Shown: positions 46,501 to 55,136, counted from the stretch's first letter. The stretch: DNA of 64,000 nucleotides from Streptomyces sp. NRRL F-5123 (GCF_000721495.1 NZ_JOHY01000004.1:161824-225823); one strand, 5' to 3'. Program-made: numbers and translations. Notes: generated by a model from the letters alone, not told the origin.

Positions 46501-46998
46501 GGCCCGCAGGAAGGTCGCGAACTCGCCCTGCGGCAGCAGCACCACCTGGCAGAACTGCTCGCAGCTCATCCCCACGAGCTGCCGGATCTCCTCGCCCGCC
46601 TCCTGGTGGGACTTGGACAGCGCCCGCCACTCCCCCGCGATGTGCTCGCGCAGCAGCGTGACGGCCCGCTCGGTGGTCGTGCCGCTGCCGCGCTTCTTGG
46701 CGCGGGGCTGCTCGGGGCGCCGGGTGATCTCCAGCCGCCGGCCGCCGAGCGTGAGGTCGAGGACCACCTCGGTGGGCGTGCCCGGTGCGGCGTGGTCGCT
46801 GCGCAGCCGGGTGGCGGGCCTGTCGCCGGGCACCTGCCCGTACAGCGCGAAGCAGACCGCGTCGAGGACGGAGGTCTTGCCGCCGCCGGTGGGGCCGTGC
46901 AGAAGGAAGAGCCCGGCGGCGGACAGCGCGTCGAAGTCGACGGACTGCTCGGCGGCGAAGGGGCCGAAGGCGGTGAGGGTGAGCCGGTGCAGTCGCAT
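43555..46998 (-). CDS. sbcC: SbcC exonuclease subunit with a repeat-bearing insertion
   Basis: SMC-like ATPase (1147 aa) of the SbcCD nuclease that processes hairpins and DNA ends. Walker A HGPTGGGKTSVLDAV (about 33-47), zinc hook CRVC (about 662-665), signature LSGGETFYASLALALGLA and Walker B DTLFIDEGFGSLDEQ near the C-terminus are intact. The protein is longer than usual: about residues 360-490 are a Gly/Pro/Asp-rich segment inside the first coiled-coil arm, including a 21-residue direct repeat. ATG 46998 shares one base with the sbcD stop. Confidence 0.92.
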   Translation of the reverse strand: MRLHRLTLTAFGPFAAEQSVDFDALSAAGLFLLHGPTGGGKTSVLDAVCFALYGQVPGDRPATRLRSDHAAPGTPTEVVLDLTLGGRRLEITRRPEQPRAKKRGSGTTTERAVTLLREHIAGEWRALSKSHQEAGEEIRQLVGMSCEQFCQVVLLPQGEFATFLRAGATERAALLGRLFDTRRFRSVEHRLRDDKLAAAGRLADGDRRIADVAARMRQAAGEPGPEAESGSEGGFGLLADAALLRCTARERHDIARAALARAEAVHAEAAAAAREARERYALRQRHEQALRHAAALAAEAPARAAARAALTRARRATTVDPALTRRDKAAAQHAEALAAEHTAALALSAAGDLALAVPPQPPGGAGDTRGRVGARYAAGTGGAGAARRLGRSGGEERPGGGEVPGGPGAAGAPVRPGGEDAPGDGDGTGAAGAGEAPGGADGRRYGAGVGVPVRPGGEDAPGDGDGTGAAGAGGPSGADFARGRGGVPGAREEAGGTPQGGAGSREGLRADVLERRAGELREVLGGLGAAAEAEARMRDVAARRQMLEREERDDEEAVRDADGWLAGWPRERAVLQAGLDAGQEAAARAAALAAELAAARQRRDAAARRDTLAAELDTAEQAARAARDHAADAREAWQDLRESRISGIAAELAAGLSEGEPCRVCGSAEHPAPARPVGRHVTRADEDAAYARFQRRTAAYDTAREAAARLGAALEAATAAAGPAPYAELAALHGEAAAAHAAAVRAAAGVPEARAALARAEEERDRRTAQQQEAQRRAAARTSRREELDEQYERLSGEVARARAGYPSVAARRERLSAAVALLDRAAHAARDRADSEERLAEAQSALAEAAARAGFRDAAEAAATLLPPSRLRAAEGRAEAWDREEAAARAAVEAAAQALDAAAGVAPESADPAAAEAELEAAGQRLRRAAAEESAAATRCAELDRLGLEAAAFVRELAPARTAYERLARLSDLVSATSAENRFRMELETYVLAARLEQVAAAAGVRLQRMSGGRYTLVHSDARGGGRAKSGLGLVVVDAWTGTERDTSTLSGGETFYASLALALGLADVVTDEAGGMRLDTLFIDEGFGSLDEQALDEVLDVLDGLRERDRAVGIVSHVADLRDRIPARLRVSKGRDGSTLHQRTA
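45584..45763 (-). repeat. 63-bp direct repeat inside sbcC
   Basis: Two copies (45584-45646 and 45701-45763) of 63 bp differing at one base, 117 bp apart start to start. Both spacing and unit are multiples of three, so the frame is kept. Each encodes a VRPGGEDAPGDGDGTGAAG-containing peptide within the low-complexity insertion. Confidence 0.9.
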
Positions 46999-48158
46999 CA
47001 GTCGCGCTCCGCGGCGGTGGCGGCGGCGCGCACCGCGTCGAGGGCGTCGCGCAGCAGCCCGCTCTCGTGGGCGTCGGGGTCGCTGCCGCGTACGTGGCGG
47101 ACGAAGTCCTCGGCGATCTGCCGGTCGTCGCGCCCGGCGAGGCGGCCGGCGTAGGAGGCGGCGCCGTCGCCGGGCCGCTCGTCGGGCTCGAAGCCGAGGC
47201 TGAGGATGTGGGGGAAGCGCTCGGCGAGCGCGGCCATCGGCTCGTAGGGGCGTACGGGGTCGGTGAGGACGGCCTCGACCCAGGAGCCGGTGTGCGCGTC
47301 GTGCGCGGGGTCGGCCAGCAGGTCGTCGAGCCGGCCGCGGAGCCGCGCGAGGGGCCGCGGCACGGGGGTGTCGGCGCGCCGGGCGTCGACCGTGCCGTCC
47401 GCCGCGAGGTCGACGAGCCACATGCTCTTGCGGTGGTGCTCCTCGGAGAAGGAGTAGGCGAGCGGCGAGCCGCTGTAGCGGATGCGGTCGGCGACGGTCT
47501 GGCAGCCGTGCAGGTGGCCGAGCGCGGTGTAGTCGAAGCCGGCGAAGAGCACGGCGGGCACCGAGGCGACACCGCCGGTGCTGATGTCGCGCTCGCTGTC
47601 GCTGGGCGCGGCGCCGGTGACGAAGGCGTGGGCGAGCACGACGCTGCGGGTGCCGGGCGGCCGGGTGGCGAGGTCGGCGCGGATGCGGTCGGCGGCGGCG
47701 CCGAGCACGGACGGGTGGTCGGCGCGCTCGGCGCCCAGGGTGTCGCGGACGAGGGCGGGTTCGAGGTAGGGGATGCCGTAGACGGCGACCTCGCCGTGCG
47801 CGTCGCGCAGCACGACGGGACGGTCGCAGGCGGCGGGGTCGGTGCGCAGGTGGACGCCGGAGCGGCCGAGCAGCCCGGCACCGACGCCGAGGCGGCGGGC
47901 GGAGTCGTGGTTGCCGGAGATCATCACCGTGGGCACGCCGCAGTCGGCGAGGGCGTGCAGCACCGAGTCGTACAGCTCGACGGCGGACAGCGGCGGGACG
48001 GCGCGGTCGTAGACGTCACCCGCGACGAGCACGGCGTCCACGTCCTCCTCGCGGACGACGGTCACGAGGTGGTCGAGGAAGGCCCGCTGGGCGTCCAGCA
48101 GGCTCACCCGGTGGAAGGACCGGCCCAGATGCCAGTCCGACGTGTGCAGCAGCCTCAC
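46998..48158 (-). CDS. sbcD: SbcD exonuclease subunit (Mre11-like)
   Basis: 386-aa Mn-dependent metallophosphoesterase partner of SbcC. Motifs: HTSDWHLGRSF (about 5-15), AGDVYDRAVP (about 45), SGNHDSARR (about 83) and ALGHLHGCQ (about 215). GTG 48158 gives the conserved VRLLHTSDWH start; the in-frame ATG at 48227 would add 23 unconserved residues. It is coupled to sbcC by a one-base overlap. Confidence 0.93.
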   Translation of the reverse strand: MRLLHTSDWHLGRSFHRVSLLDAQRAFLDHLVTVVREEDVDAVLVAGDVYDRAVPPLSAVELYDSVLHALADCGVPTVMISGNHDSARRLGVGAGLLGRSGVHLRTDPAACDRPVVLRDAHGEVAVYGIPYLEPALVRDTLGAERADHPSVLGAAADRIRADLATRPPGTRSVVLAHAFVTGAAPSDSERDISTGGVASVPAVLFAGFDYTALGHLHGCQTVADRIRYSGSPLAYSFSEEHHRKSMWLVDLAADGTVDARRADTPVPRPLARLRGRLDDLLADPAHDAHTGSWVEAVLTDPVRPYEPMAALAERFPHILSLGFEPDERPGDGAASYAGRLAGRDDRQIAEDFVRHVRGSDPDAHESGLLRDALDAVRAAATAAERD

Positions 48159-48330
48159 CGGTCCGCCTCGCCGTGCACGCTCACCCTCGCCGTTCCTCGC
48201 CCTCCGCCGGTACCCCGCGGTGATCAATGGATTCTAGGCCGTCGGCGGCGGCGCCCGGGCGGGGCCCGCGATACGCGCCCGGGGGCACCCGCACGCGTCC
48301 CGGCCGGGCGCCCCCGCCCGCCGATCGCAA

Positions 48331-48375
48331 GTTTTCGTCGGACGATTCGAAAACTGCCGCGTCGAATGTTTCGAC
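48331..48375. promoter_or_regulatory. Paired palindromes upstream of the glucarate operon
   Basis: GTTTTCG-n10-CGAAAAC (48331-48354) and GTCGAA-TGT-TTCGAC (48361-48375), both perfect, in the 450-bp gap between sbcD and the dehydratase operon and 150-190 bp before its promoter. They look like binding sites of a dimeric regulator, but no regulator gene is adjacent. Confidence 0.45.
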
Positions 48376-48522
48376 AGCGCATCGCACATTCGGCGCGAAC
48401 CACCCCAGTCAGCAGCGCTCCTGGCACTCCGCGCTCCGATGTCCCGTCCACACTGCGGAGGATGGCCGCCGGCGGGCCCGCCCGGTCCCGCGGTCCGTGC
48501 GGGCCGCGATTCCTGCTGGCCA

Positions 48523-48551
48523 TTGACCGGTTGCGAGGGGACGCCTACAGT
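48523..48551 (+). promoter_or_regulatory. Sigma-70/HrdB-type promoter of the glucarate operon
   Basis: TTGACC (48523-48528) and TACAGT (48546-48551) with a 17-bp spacer, 58 nt before the ATG at 48609. The sequence between is AT-richer than its surroundings. One of the few clear promoters in the window. Confidence 0.7.
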
Positions 48552-48608
48552 CCATAAGGATTCGCATTCATGATGAGCGTTCATATGTGTGGACAATGAG
48601 AGGCATCA

Positions 48609-49532
48609 ATGCTCGACGGCGTGCTCTTCTTCCCGGTGACACCGTTCACCCCAGAAGATTCGGTCGACCTTCCGATTCTTTCGGAACACGTGCGGCGGGG
48701 GGTCGACGCCGGGGCCGGCGGTGTGTTCGTCGCGTGCGGCACGGGTGAATTCCACGCCCTCGAACCGCGGGAGTACGCCGACGTGGTCCGCACCGCGGTC
48801 GCGGCGGCCGGCGGCCGGGTTCCGGTCTACGCCGGAGCGGGCGGCTCGCTGCCGCTGGCCCGCGCCTTCGCGCGCGCTGCTGCCGAGGCGGGCGCGGACG
48901 GGCTTCTGCTGATGCCCCCGTACATGGTGCAGGCCCCCGCGGCCGGCCTGGTCGCGTACGTGACGCAGGTGACGGCGGCCACCGACCTGCCCGTCATCGT
49001 CTACCAGCGCGGCGGAGCCCGGTTCGACGTCGCCTCGGCCGTCGAGGTGGCGCGGCTGCCGAAGGTCGTGGGCTTCAAGGACGGCCTGGGCGACCTCGAC
49101 CAGCTCTCCCGGATCGTCACCGCGGTCCGCACGGACGCCGTCGCGGGCGCCAAGGACTTCCGGTTCTTCAACGGCATGCCCACCGCGGAGGGCACCGTGC
49201 CCGCCTACCGCGGCATCGGCATCGACCTGTACTCCTCGGCGGTCTTCTGCTTCGCCCCGGAGATCTCGCTGGCCTTCCACCGGGCCGTGACCACCGGCGA
49301 CGACAAGACGGTGCAGAAGCTGCTGGCCGGCTTCTTCCACCCGCTGATCGCGCTGCGCGAGCGCACCCCCGGCTACGCGGTCTCGCTGGTCAAGGCGGCG
49401 GTACGGCTCGGCGGCCTGGACGTCGGCGGGGTGCGGCCGCCGCTGATCGACCCCGCGCCCGAGGATCTCGCCGAACTCGCCCGGATCGTCGAGGCGGGCC
49501 GGGCCCTCGTCACGGCGGAGGCGGCCCGGTGA
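48609..49532 (+). CDS. kdgD: 5-dehydro-4-deoxyglucarate dehydratase
   Basis: DapA/NAL-family class I aldolase-fold enzyme (307 aa) that dehydrates and decarboxylates 5-dehydro-4-deoxy-D-glucarate to 2,5-dioxopentanoate. Tyr in VIVYQRGGARF and the Schiff-base Lys in VVGFKDGLGDLDQ are in place; FFPVTPF and KDFRFFNGMPTAE are KdgD-specific. ATG 48609. Its stop overlaps the GTG start of the glucarate dehydratase gene, giving a two-step pathway in reverse gene order. Confidence 0.92.
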   Translation: MLDGVLFFPVTPFTPEDSVDLPILSEHVRRGVDAGAGGVFVACGTGEFHALEPREYADVVRTAVAAAGGRVPVYAGAGGSLPLARAFARAAAEAGADGLLLMPPYMVQAPAAGLVAYVTQVTAATDLPVIVYQRGGARFDVASAVEVARLPKVVGFKDGLGDLDQLSRIVTAVRTDAVAGAKDFRFFNGMPTAEGTVPAYRGIGIDLYSSAVFCFAPEISLAFHRAVTTGDDKTVQKLLAGFFHPLIALRERTPGYAVSLVKAAVRLGGLDVGGVRPPLIDPAPEDLAELARIVEAGRALVTAEAAR

Positions 49533-50797
49533 GCGGCGGCATCAAGATCACCGGCGTCGACATCACCCCGGTCGCCTTCCGCGACCCGGCCCTGCTCAAC
49601 GCCGTCGGCGTGCACGAGCCGTACGCGCTGCGGGCGATCGTCGAGGTCCACACCGACCAGGGCATCACCGGCCTCGGCGAGACGTACGCCGACGAGGGCC
49701 ACCTGCGGCGGCTGCACACCGCCGTCGACGTCATCACCGGCATGGACGTGTACGCCCTCGGCGGCATGCACCGGCGGATCTCCGAGGCGCTGGCCGGCGA
49801 CATCGGCTCCGACGGCCACGGCCTGACCGGCATGATCACCAGCAGCAGCACCGCCGACCGGGTCTTCGCGCCCTTCGAGGTGGCCTGCCTGGACATCCAG
49901 GGCAAGGCGGCCGGGCTGCCGGTCAGCGACCTGCTGGGCGGTGCGGTGCGCTCGTCGGTGCCCTTCAGCGCCTACCTCTTCTACAAGTGGGCCGGCCACC
50001 CGGACGCGGAGCCCGACGCGTGGGGCGAGGCGCTCGACCCGGACGGCATCGTCGCCCAGGCGCGGAAGATGACCGAGGAGTACGGCTTCGGCGCGATCAA
50101 GCTCAAGGGCGGGGTCATGCCGCCCGAGGAGGAGATCGAGGCGATCCGGGCGCTGCACAAGGCCTTCCCCGGCGTGCCGCTGCGGCTCGACCCGAACGCC
50201 GCCTGGACCGTGGACACCTCGGTGCGGGTCGCGCAGGAGCTGGACGGCATCCTCGAATACCTGGAGGACCCGACCCCCGGCCAGAAGGCCATGGCCGAGG
50301 TCGCCCGGCAGGCGCCGATGCCGCTGGCCACCAACATGTGCGTGGTGGCCTTCGACGAGCTGTCGTCCGCGGTGGCCCGCGACTCCGTGCAGGTCGTGCT
50401 GTCCGACCACCACTACTGGGGCGGCATGCAGCGCTCCCTGCTGCTGGCCGGCATCTGCCGCACCTTCAGCCTGGGCCTGTCCATGCACTCGAACTCGCAC
50501 CTGGGCATCAGCCTGGCCGCGATGACCCACCTGGCGGCGGTCACGCCCAACCTCACCTACGCGTGCGACACCCACTGGCCGTGGAAGACCGAGGAGATCG
50601 TCGTCCCCGGCGCGCTGGAGTTCTCCGGCGGCTCGGTGCAGGTGCCGCGCACCCCGGGGCTCGGCGTCGAACTGGACCGCGACGCGCTGGCCCGGCTGCA
50701 CGAGCAGTACGTGCGCTGCGGGCTGCGCAACCGCGACGACACCGGCTACATGCAGCGCATCGACCCCTCGTACGAGAAGAAGTCACCGCGCTGGTGA
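49529..50797 (+). CDS. gudD: Glucarate dehydratase
   Basis: Enolase-superfamily enzyme (422 aa) converting D-glucarate to 5-dehydro-4-deoxyglucarate, the substrate of the upstream enzyme. KLKGG holds the base Lys; metal ligands are in RLDPNAAW, YLEDPTPG and ATNMCV; LSDHHYWGG and HSNSHLG carry the Asp-His dyad. GTG 49529 overlaps kdgD by 4 bp. No transporter or ketoglutarate-semialdehyde dehydrogenase is adjacent, so the rest of the pathway must lie elsewhere. Confidence 0.93.
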   Translation: MSGGIKITGVDITPVAFRDPALLNAVGVHEPYALRAIVEVHTDQGITGLGETYADEGHLRRLHTAVDVITGMDVYALGGMHRRISEALAGDIGSDGHGLTGMITSSSTADRVFAPFEVACLDIQGKAAGLPVSDLLGGAVRSSVPFSAYLFYKWAGHPDAEPDAWGEALDPDGIVAQARKMTEEYGFGAIKLKGGVMPPEEEIEAIRALHKAFPGVPLRLDPNAAWTVDTSVRVAQELDGILEYLEDPTPGQKAMAEVARQAPMPLATNMCVVAFDELSSAVARDSVQVVLSDHHYWGGMQRSLLLAGICRTFSLGLSMHSNSHLGISLAAMTHLAAVTPNLTYACDTHWPWKTEEIVVPGALEFSGGSVQVPRTPGLGVELDRDALARLHEQYVRCGLRNRDDTGYMQRIDPSYEKKSPRW

Positions 50798-50975
50798 CCG
50801 CTGGACGCTGGCGCTGTGACCGGGAGGGTTCACCGGCTTGCGACGCCCGGCACGGCACGGCACCTCGCTGCGTTGCCGCATCGACCGAGTAGGCCCACTA
50901 CGAGGCCGATCCGGCGCCCTGCGACGCACCGCACCGGACGCCGCAAGCTACCGGCAAACCCTCCCGGTCACAGCA

Positions 50976-51605
50976 CTAGCCGACGTCGACGTAGGCGCTG
51001 CCGCCCGCCTCGCAGGTGGCGGCGCCTGCCGTGACGTCGGCCAGCCAGGACGCGAACGCGGGCACGTCGCCCTCCGGGACGCCGACGGTGAAGGTCACCG
51101 CGGCGCCGTAGGCGACGTCCCGCAGCGCGTGGCCGGCCGCGCGCAGGTCGTTCTCCAGCCGCCCGGCCCGCGCGTGGTCCACGACGGCGGTCAGCAGCAC
51201 GAGTCGGCGCCGCTCGAGGGTGCCGATCTCGTCCAGCGCCGCCGACACCGCCCCGCCGTACGCCCGGGCCAGGCCGCCGGCGCCGAGCTGGATCCCGCCG
51301 TAGTAGCGGGTGACGACGGCGACGGTGTCGCGGACCTCGCGGCCCAGCAGCACCTGGAGCATGGGGGTGCCGGCCGTCCCGCCGGGCTCGCCGTCGTCGC
51401 TCGCCCGGTGCAGCCGCCCGTCGGGACCGATGACGTACGCGAAGCAGTTGTGCGTGGCCGCCGGGTGCGCCTTGCGCACCGCGCGGATCACCGCCTGCGC
51501 GGCCTCCTCGTCTGCGGCGGGGGCCAGCGTGCACAGGAACCGCGAGCGCTTGATCTCGCTCTCGTGCACGCCCGCGCGCGCCACCGTCAGGTAGGAGTCC
51601 GCCAC
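50976..51605 (-). CDS. YigZ/IMPACT family protein
   Basis: 209-aa protein. Conserved UPF0029 core: EIKRSRFLCTLAPA, AAQAVIRAVRKAHPAATHNCFAYVIG, SDDGEPGGTAGTPMLQVL and VTRYYGGIQLGAGGLARAYGG. The C-terminal DUF1949-like half follows. Eukaryotic IMPACT modulates Gcn2; the bacterial role is unknown. Start GTG 51605. The 178 bp between it and gudD show nothing notable. Confidence 0.9.
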   Translation of the reverse strand: MADSYLTVARAGVHESEIKRSRFLCTLAPAADEEAAQAVIRAVRKAHPAATHNCFAYVIGPDGRLHRASDDGEPGGTAGTPMLQVLLGREVRDTVAVVTRYYGGIQLGAGGLARAYGGAVSAALDEIGTLERRRLVLLTAVVDHARAGRLENDLRAAGHALRDVAYGAAVTFTVGVPEGDVPAFASWLADVTAGAATCEAGGSAYVDVG

Positions 51606-51737
51606 CGGTCCAGACTAGGGGGTGGTCCGCGGCCCCCCGCAGGGCGGCCCGGCGGGGAATGGCCCCGCCCTCTCCCGGGTTGACCAGGGCGTACGGGCTT
51701 CGGGCGACGACGAGTGCGACAGACGACGGAGGACGGC

Positions 51738-52145
51738 GTGTACGGCGACACCGCGACGGTACGGCGGATCCTGAAGGACAGCGGGGACACCTGGGCGGTG
51801 GTGGGCCTGTCGAACAACACCGCGCGCGCCGCGTACGGCGTCGCGGAGGTGCTGCGGCGCTTCGGCAAGCGCGTCGTCCCGGTCCATCCGAAGGCGGAGG
51901 CCGTGGCGGGCGAGCAGGGCTACGCCTCGCTCGCCGACGTCCCCTTCCCGGTGGACGTCGTGGACGTCTTCGTCAACTCCGCCCTGGCCGGGCAGGTCGC
52001 CGACGAGGCGGTCGGCATCGGTGCGAAGGCGGTGTGGTTCCAGCTCGGGGTGGTGGACGAGGCCGCCTACGACCGCACGCGGGCGGCGGGGGTCGAGATG
52101 GTCATGGACCGCTGCCCTGCGATCGAGATCCCGCAGCTGGCCTGA
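51738..52145 (+). CDS. CoA-binding protein (YccU-type)
   Basis: 135-aa Rossmann protein of the CoA_binding_2 family: WAVVGLSNNTARAAYGVAEV, LRRFGKRVVPVHPK, VWFQLGVVDEAAYDRTRAAG and VMDRCPAIE. Binding of CoA is predicted; the role is unknown. GTG 51738 follows GGAGGA closely; an upstream in-frame ATG at 51714 would lose that RBS. Confidence 0.87.
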   Translation: MYGDTATVRRILKDSGDTWAVVGLSNNTARAAYGVAEVLRRFGKRVVPVHPKAEAVAGEQGYASLADVPFPVDVVDVFVNSALAGQVADEAVGIGAKAVWFQLGVVDEAAYDRTRAAGVEMVMDRCPAIEIPQLA

Positions 52146-52171
52146 CGGCCGGCGACGGCTGGGGGAGCCGC

Positions 52172-52702
52172 TCAGATGCCGAGGCCGTCGAGCACGACCG
52201 CGTTCGGCAGATCGGCCAGCAGCTTGCCGGGCACGATGAGCTTGCCGCGGCGGGCGCCGCTGCCGATGAGCACCCACGGGGTGTCCAGCACCGCCGGGTC
52301 GATCAGCAGCGGCCAGTCCGCGGGCAGCCCGACCGGGGTGATGCCGCCGTACTCCATGCCGGTCTCGCCGGTGGCGGTCTCCGTCGCCGCGAAGGACGCC
52401 TTGCGGGCGCCCAGGTGCCGCCGCACCGGGCCGTTGACGTCGACCCGGGTGGCGGACAGCACCACGCACGCCGCGAGCGTGACCTCCTGGCCGCGCTTGC
52501 CCGCGACGACCACGCAGTTGGCCGACGCCTCCAGCAGCCCCTCGCCGTAGGTGGCGGCGAAGACGGCGGTGTCGGCCTTCTCCGGGTCGCTGTCGACGTG
52601 CAGCATCTCGGCGGTGACGGCCGCCGCGACCGGCGGCGGCAGCAGCTCGCGGCGGTCGGTGGCGGGACGGGCGTCGTCGAAGTCTCCGATGGGGGCGCGC
52701 AT
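52172..52702 (-). CDS. YbaK/EbsC family protein
   Basis: 176-aa putative trans-editing deacylase. Core features: EMLHVDSDPEKADTAVFAA, NCVVVAGKRG with the conserved Lys, RRHLGARKASFA and TGMEYGGITPVGLP. More divergent than the YbaK protein at 6.6 kb. ATG 52702. Convergent with the CoA-binding gene, 26 bp apart. Confidence 0.85.
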   Translation of the reverse strand: MRAPIGDFDDARPATDRRELLPPPVAAAVTAEMLHVDSDPEKADTAVFAATYGEGLLEASANCVVVAGKRGQEVTLAACVVLSATRVDVNGPVRRHLGARKASFAATETATGETGMEYGGITPVGLPADWPLLIDPAVLDTPWVLIGSGARRGKLIVPGKLLADLPNAVVLDGLGI

Positions 52703-52736
52703 GCCGCGAATCTAGCAAAGGACGCGGCCCGCCCGC

Positions 52737-53606
52737 TCAGGCCGGCTGCTGGAACTCGTCCGCCTCCGGGCGCAGTTGCCCGTCCGTTTCGCCGGGCGCT
52801 TCCGCGAGCGGCACCCCGGGGGCCGGCGTGCGCAGCGGGGGCTGCCAGGCCCCGGTGCCGGCGTCCCAGCGCCGTACGACACGGGCCGGCGCGCCCGCGA
52901 CGACCGCGTGGTCCGGGATCTCGCCGCGGACGACGGAGCCCGCCGCGACGACGACGTTCCGGCCGAGCTTCGCGCCCGGGAGGATCACGCAGTTGGCGCC
53001 GAGCCAGCTTCCGGCGCCGATCTCGACGGGGGCGGTGCGCGGCCACTGCTCGCCGACCGGCCGGGTGACGTCGTCGTAGGAGTGGTTGATGCTGGTCAGG
53101 TAGACGTTGGGGCCGCAGTAGACCTTGTCGCCGATCGTGATGGGGGCGAGCGCCACCACGTGGCTGTCGCGGCCGAGCACTACGCCGTCGCCGAGCCGCA
53201 GCACGGGGCCGGGGCCGTAGTCGGGCGGGGGGTGACCCGCGGGCGCGGCCTCGGGGGGCATCAGGCCGACGGTGAGGGTGACCTGCTCGCCGATGATGCA
53301 GTAGTCGCCGAGGTGGATCCAGTGCTCCCCGAAGACCGTGCCCTGCGGGTGCGCGAGCCGGGTGCCGGGCCCGATGCGGCCGAAGCGCAGCGGACCGGGG
53401 CGCTCGGCGGTGACGGCCGCGATCTCGTGGGCCCAGCGCCAGGCGCGGTGCGCGAGCCGCGACACCGCACGCCGCCGCCATGCCGCGAGCCCGCCGCCGC
53501 CGGGAGCGGTGGGGCCGGGCCCGGGTTCGGCCGCGGGCGTCTTCGCGTCGGCGTCGGCGTTCGCGTTCGCCTTCGCGGAAAAGAACACGTTCTCGTTCCT
53601 GGGCAC
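52737..53606 (-). CDS. Hexapeptide-repeat acyltransferase
   Basis: 289-aa left-handed beta-helix protein (LbH, isoleucine-patch superfamily). Several hexapeptide turns span about residues 65-245, including VLGRDSHVVALAPITIGDKV, GPNVYLTSINHSY (catalytic-type His) and LGANCVILPGAKLGRNVVVA then AAGSVVRGEIPDHAVVAG. O-acetylation of a sugar or glycan is likely. The N-terminus is an Ala/Asp tail (NANADADAK) of no known role. GTG 53606 is the probable start. Divergent from the carbonic-anhydrase-like gene. Confidence 0.83.
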   Translation of the reverse strand: MPRNENVFFSAKANANADADAKTPAAEPGPGPTAPGGGGLAAWRRRAVSRLAHRAWRWAHEIAAVTAERPGPLRFGRIGPGTRLAHPQGTVFGEHWIHLGDYCIIGEQVTLTVGLMPPEAAPAGHPPPDYGPGPVLRLGDGVVLGRDSHVVALAPITIGDKVYCGPNVYLTSINHSYDDVTRPVGEQWPRTAPVEIGAGSWLGANCVILPGAKLGRNVVVAAGSVVRGEIPDHAVVAGAPARVVRRWDAGTGAWQPPLRTPAPGVPLAEAPGETDGQLRPEADEFQQPA

Positions 53607-53663
53607 GCAGCCACCGTATACGGTGCCGGGGAGGATCGGCGGACGGCATGAGGGTGTGGGCGG

Positions 53664-54230
53664 ATGGCGGAGCGGGCGGACGGACAGGGGCAGAGGGGCG
53701 GGGCACTGGTCGCGGGCATTCTCGGCGTGCGGCCGCGGATCGACCCCGGGGCGTACACGGCGCCGACCTCCGTGGTGCTCGGGCGCGTGACACTGGGCGC
53801 CGGGGCGAGCGTCTGGTACCACGCGGTGCTGCGCGGCGACTGCGAGTCGATCGCCGTCGGGGCCGGGTCCAACGTCCAGGACAACTGCTCGGTGCACGCC
53901 GACCCGGGCTTCCCCGTGGTGGTGGGTGAGAACGTCTCCGTGGGGCACAACGCGGTGCTGCACGGCTGCACGGTCGAGGACGGGGTGCTGATCGGGATGG
54001 GCGCGACCGTGCTGAACGGCGCCCGCATCGGTGCCGGTTCCCTGGTGGCCGCTCAGGCGCTGGTACCGCAGGGGATGCAGGTCCCGCCGGGCTCGCTGGT
54101 CGCCGGGGTGCCCGCGCGGGTGCGGCGGGAGCTGACCGAGGAGGAGCGGGCGGGGGTCCGGCTCAACGCCGAGCACTACGTGGCGCTCGCCGGGGTGCAC
54201 CGGGACGCCGTCGGGGACGGGCGGGACTGA
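53664..54230 (+). CDS. Gamma-class carbonic anhydrase-like protein
   Basis: 188-aa LbH protein. SVWYHAVLRGDCESIAVGAG, NVQDNCSVHADPG and VGHNAVLHGCTVEDGVLIGMGA supply the Arg-Asp pair and three metal-binding histidines of the gamma-CA/PaaY/YrdA group. CO2 hydration is inferred; many relatives are poorly active or act on other substrates. ATG 53664. Confidence 0.85.
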   Translation: MAERADGQGQRGGALVAGILGVRPRIDPGAYTAPTSVVLGRVTLGAGASVWYHAVLRGDCESIAVGAGSNVQDNCSVHADPGFPVVVGENVSVGHNAVLHGCTVEDGVLIGMGATVLNGARIGAGSLVAAQALVPQGMQVPPGSLVAGVPARVRRELTEEERAGVRLNAEHYVALAGVHRDAVGDGRD

Positions 54231-54281
54231 GCGGGAGAGGGTGGAGCGGCGGGACTGGGCGGGAGGGGCGCCGGGCCCGCG

Positions 54282-54941
54282 CTACTCGCCGGGCGCCGCC
54301 GCGACCTCGACCTCGTCAACGGGCACGGTTTCCATCTCCGCCTGCACCTTCGCCGCGCGCCGCTTGACCAGGACGAGCGAGCCGATGCCGAAGAGCACCG
54401 CGATGCCCAGTCCGATGTAGCCGAAGCGCTTGAGCCAGGGCTCGGCGACCTGGCCCACGTAGTAGATGACGGCGGTGATGCCGCCCGCCCACACGATGCC
54501 ACCCAGCGCGTTGGCGACCAGGAAGCGGCCGTAGGGCATCTTGAGCACGCCCGCGAGCGGCCCGGCGAAGATCCGCAGCAGGGCGACGAAGCGGCCGAAG
54601 AAGACCGCCCACATGCCCCAGCGCTGGAAGGACCGCTCGGCGGTGGCCACGTGGCCCGGTGAGAAGTGCGAGGGGAAGCGTCTGCCGAGCCGTTCGAGCA
54701 GCGGCTTGCCGCCCTTGCGGCCGATCGCGTAGCCGATCGAGTCGCCGCCGACCGCTCCGACGATGGCGCAGGCGCCGACCAGCCAGGGGTTGGCGTTGCC
54801 CTGCGACGACATCAGCGCGGCGGTCATCAGCACGATCTCGCCCGGCAGCGGGATGCCCAGGCTCTCCAGGCCGACCACCAGACCCACCATCAGGTAGACG
54901 GCCACCGGCGGGATGCCGTCGAGCCAGTCCTGCACGTGCAC
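54282..54941 (-). CDS. DedA-family membrane protein
   Basis: 219-aa inner-membrane protein of the VTT/SNARE-associated domain family, implicated in lipid flipping (undecaprenyl phosphate or phospholipid) and envelope stress. LESLGIPLPGEIVLMTAALM and FFGRFVALLRIFAGPLAG are the two hallmark motifs. Four to five membrane spans; charged C-terminus. GTG 54941 has GGGAGG upstream; GTG 54935 is an alternative. Confidence 0.9.
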   Translation of the reverse strand: MHVQDWLDGIPPVAVYLMVGLVVGLESLGIPLPGEIVLMTAALMSSQGNANPWLVGACAIVGAVGGDSIGYAIGRKGGKPLLERLGRRFPSHFSPGHVATAERSFQRWGMWAVFFGRFVALLRIFAGPLAGVLKMPYGRFLVANALGGIVWAGGITAVIYYVGQVAEPWLKRFGYIGLGIAVLFGIGSLVLVKRRAAKVQAEMETVPVDEVEVAAAPGE

Positions 54942-55136
54942 AGGAGGTCCCTCCCCACGACGACGGTCGAACGTGCGCTCCCGGCGCACTCCCAGGAAGC
55001 CTAACCGACCGGGCGGGCGAACCGGCCCGGGCCGCCGTGCGTTCCGGCCGGTCAGCTCGGGTCGGCCCGGCCCGGCGGGATCCGGTGCGGGCGCTGGGCG
55101 GCCGGGGCGCAGGGCTCGGCGGTCGGAACACAGGGC

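Noticed and set aside
44066..47203. 1045-codon Ala/Ser/Arg-rich plus-strand frame
   Set aside because: Antisense to sbcC; composition is that of a high-GC shadow.
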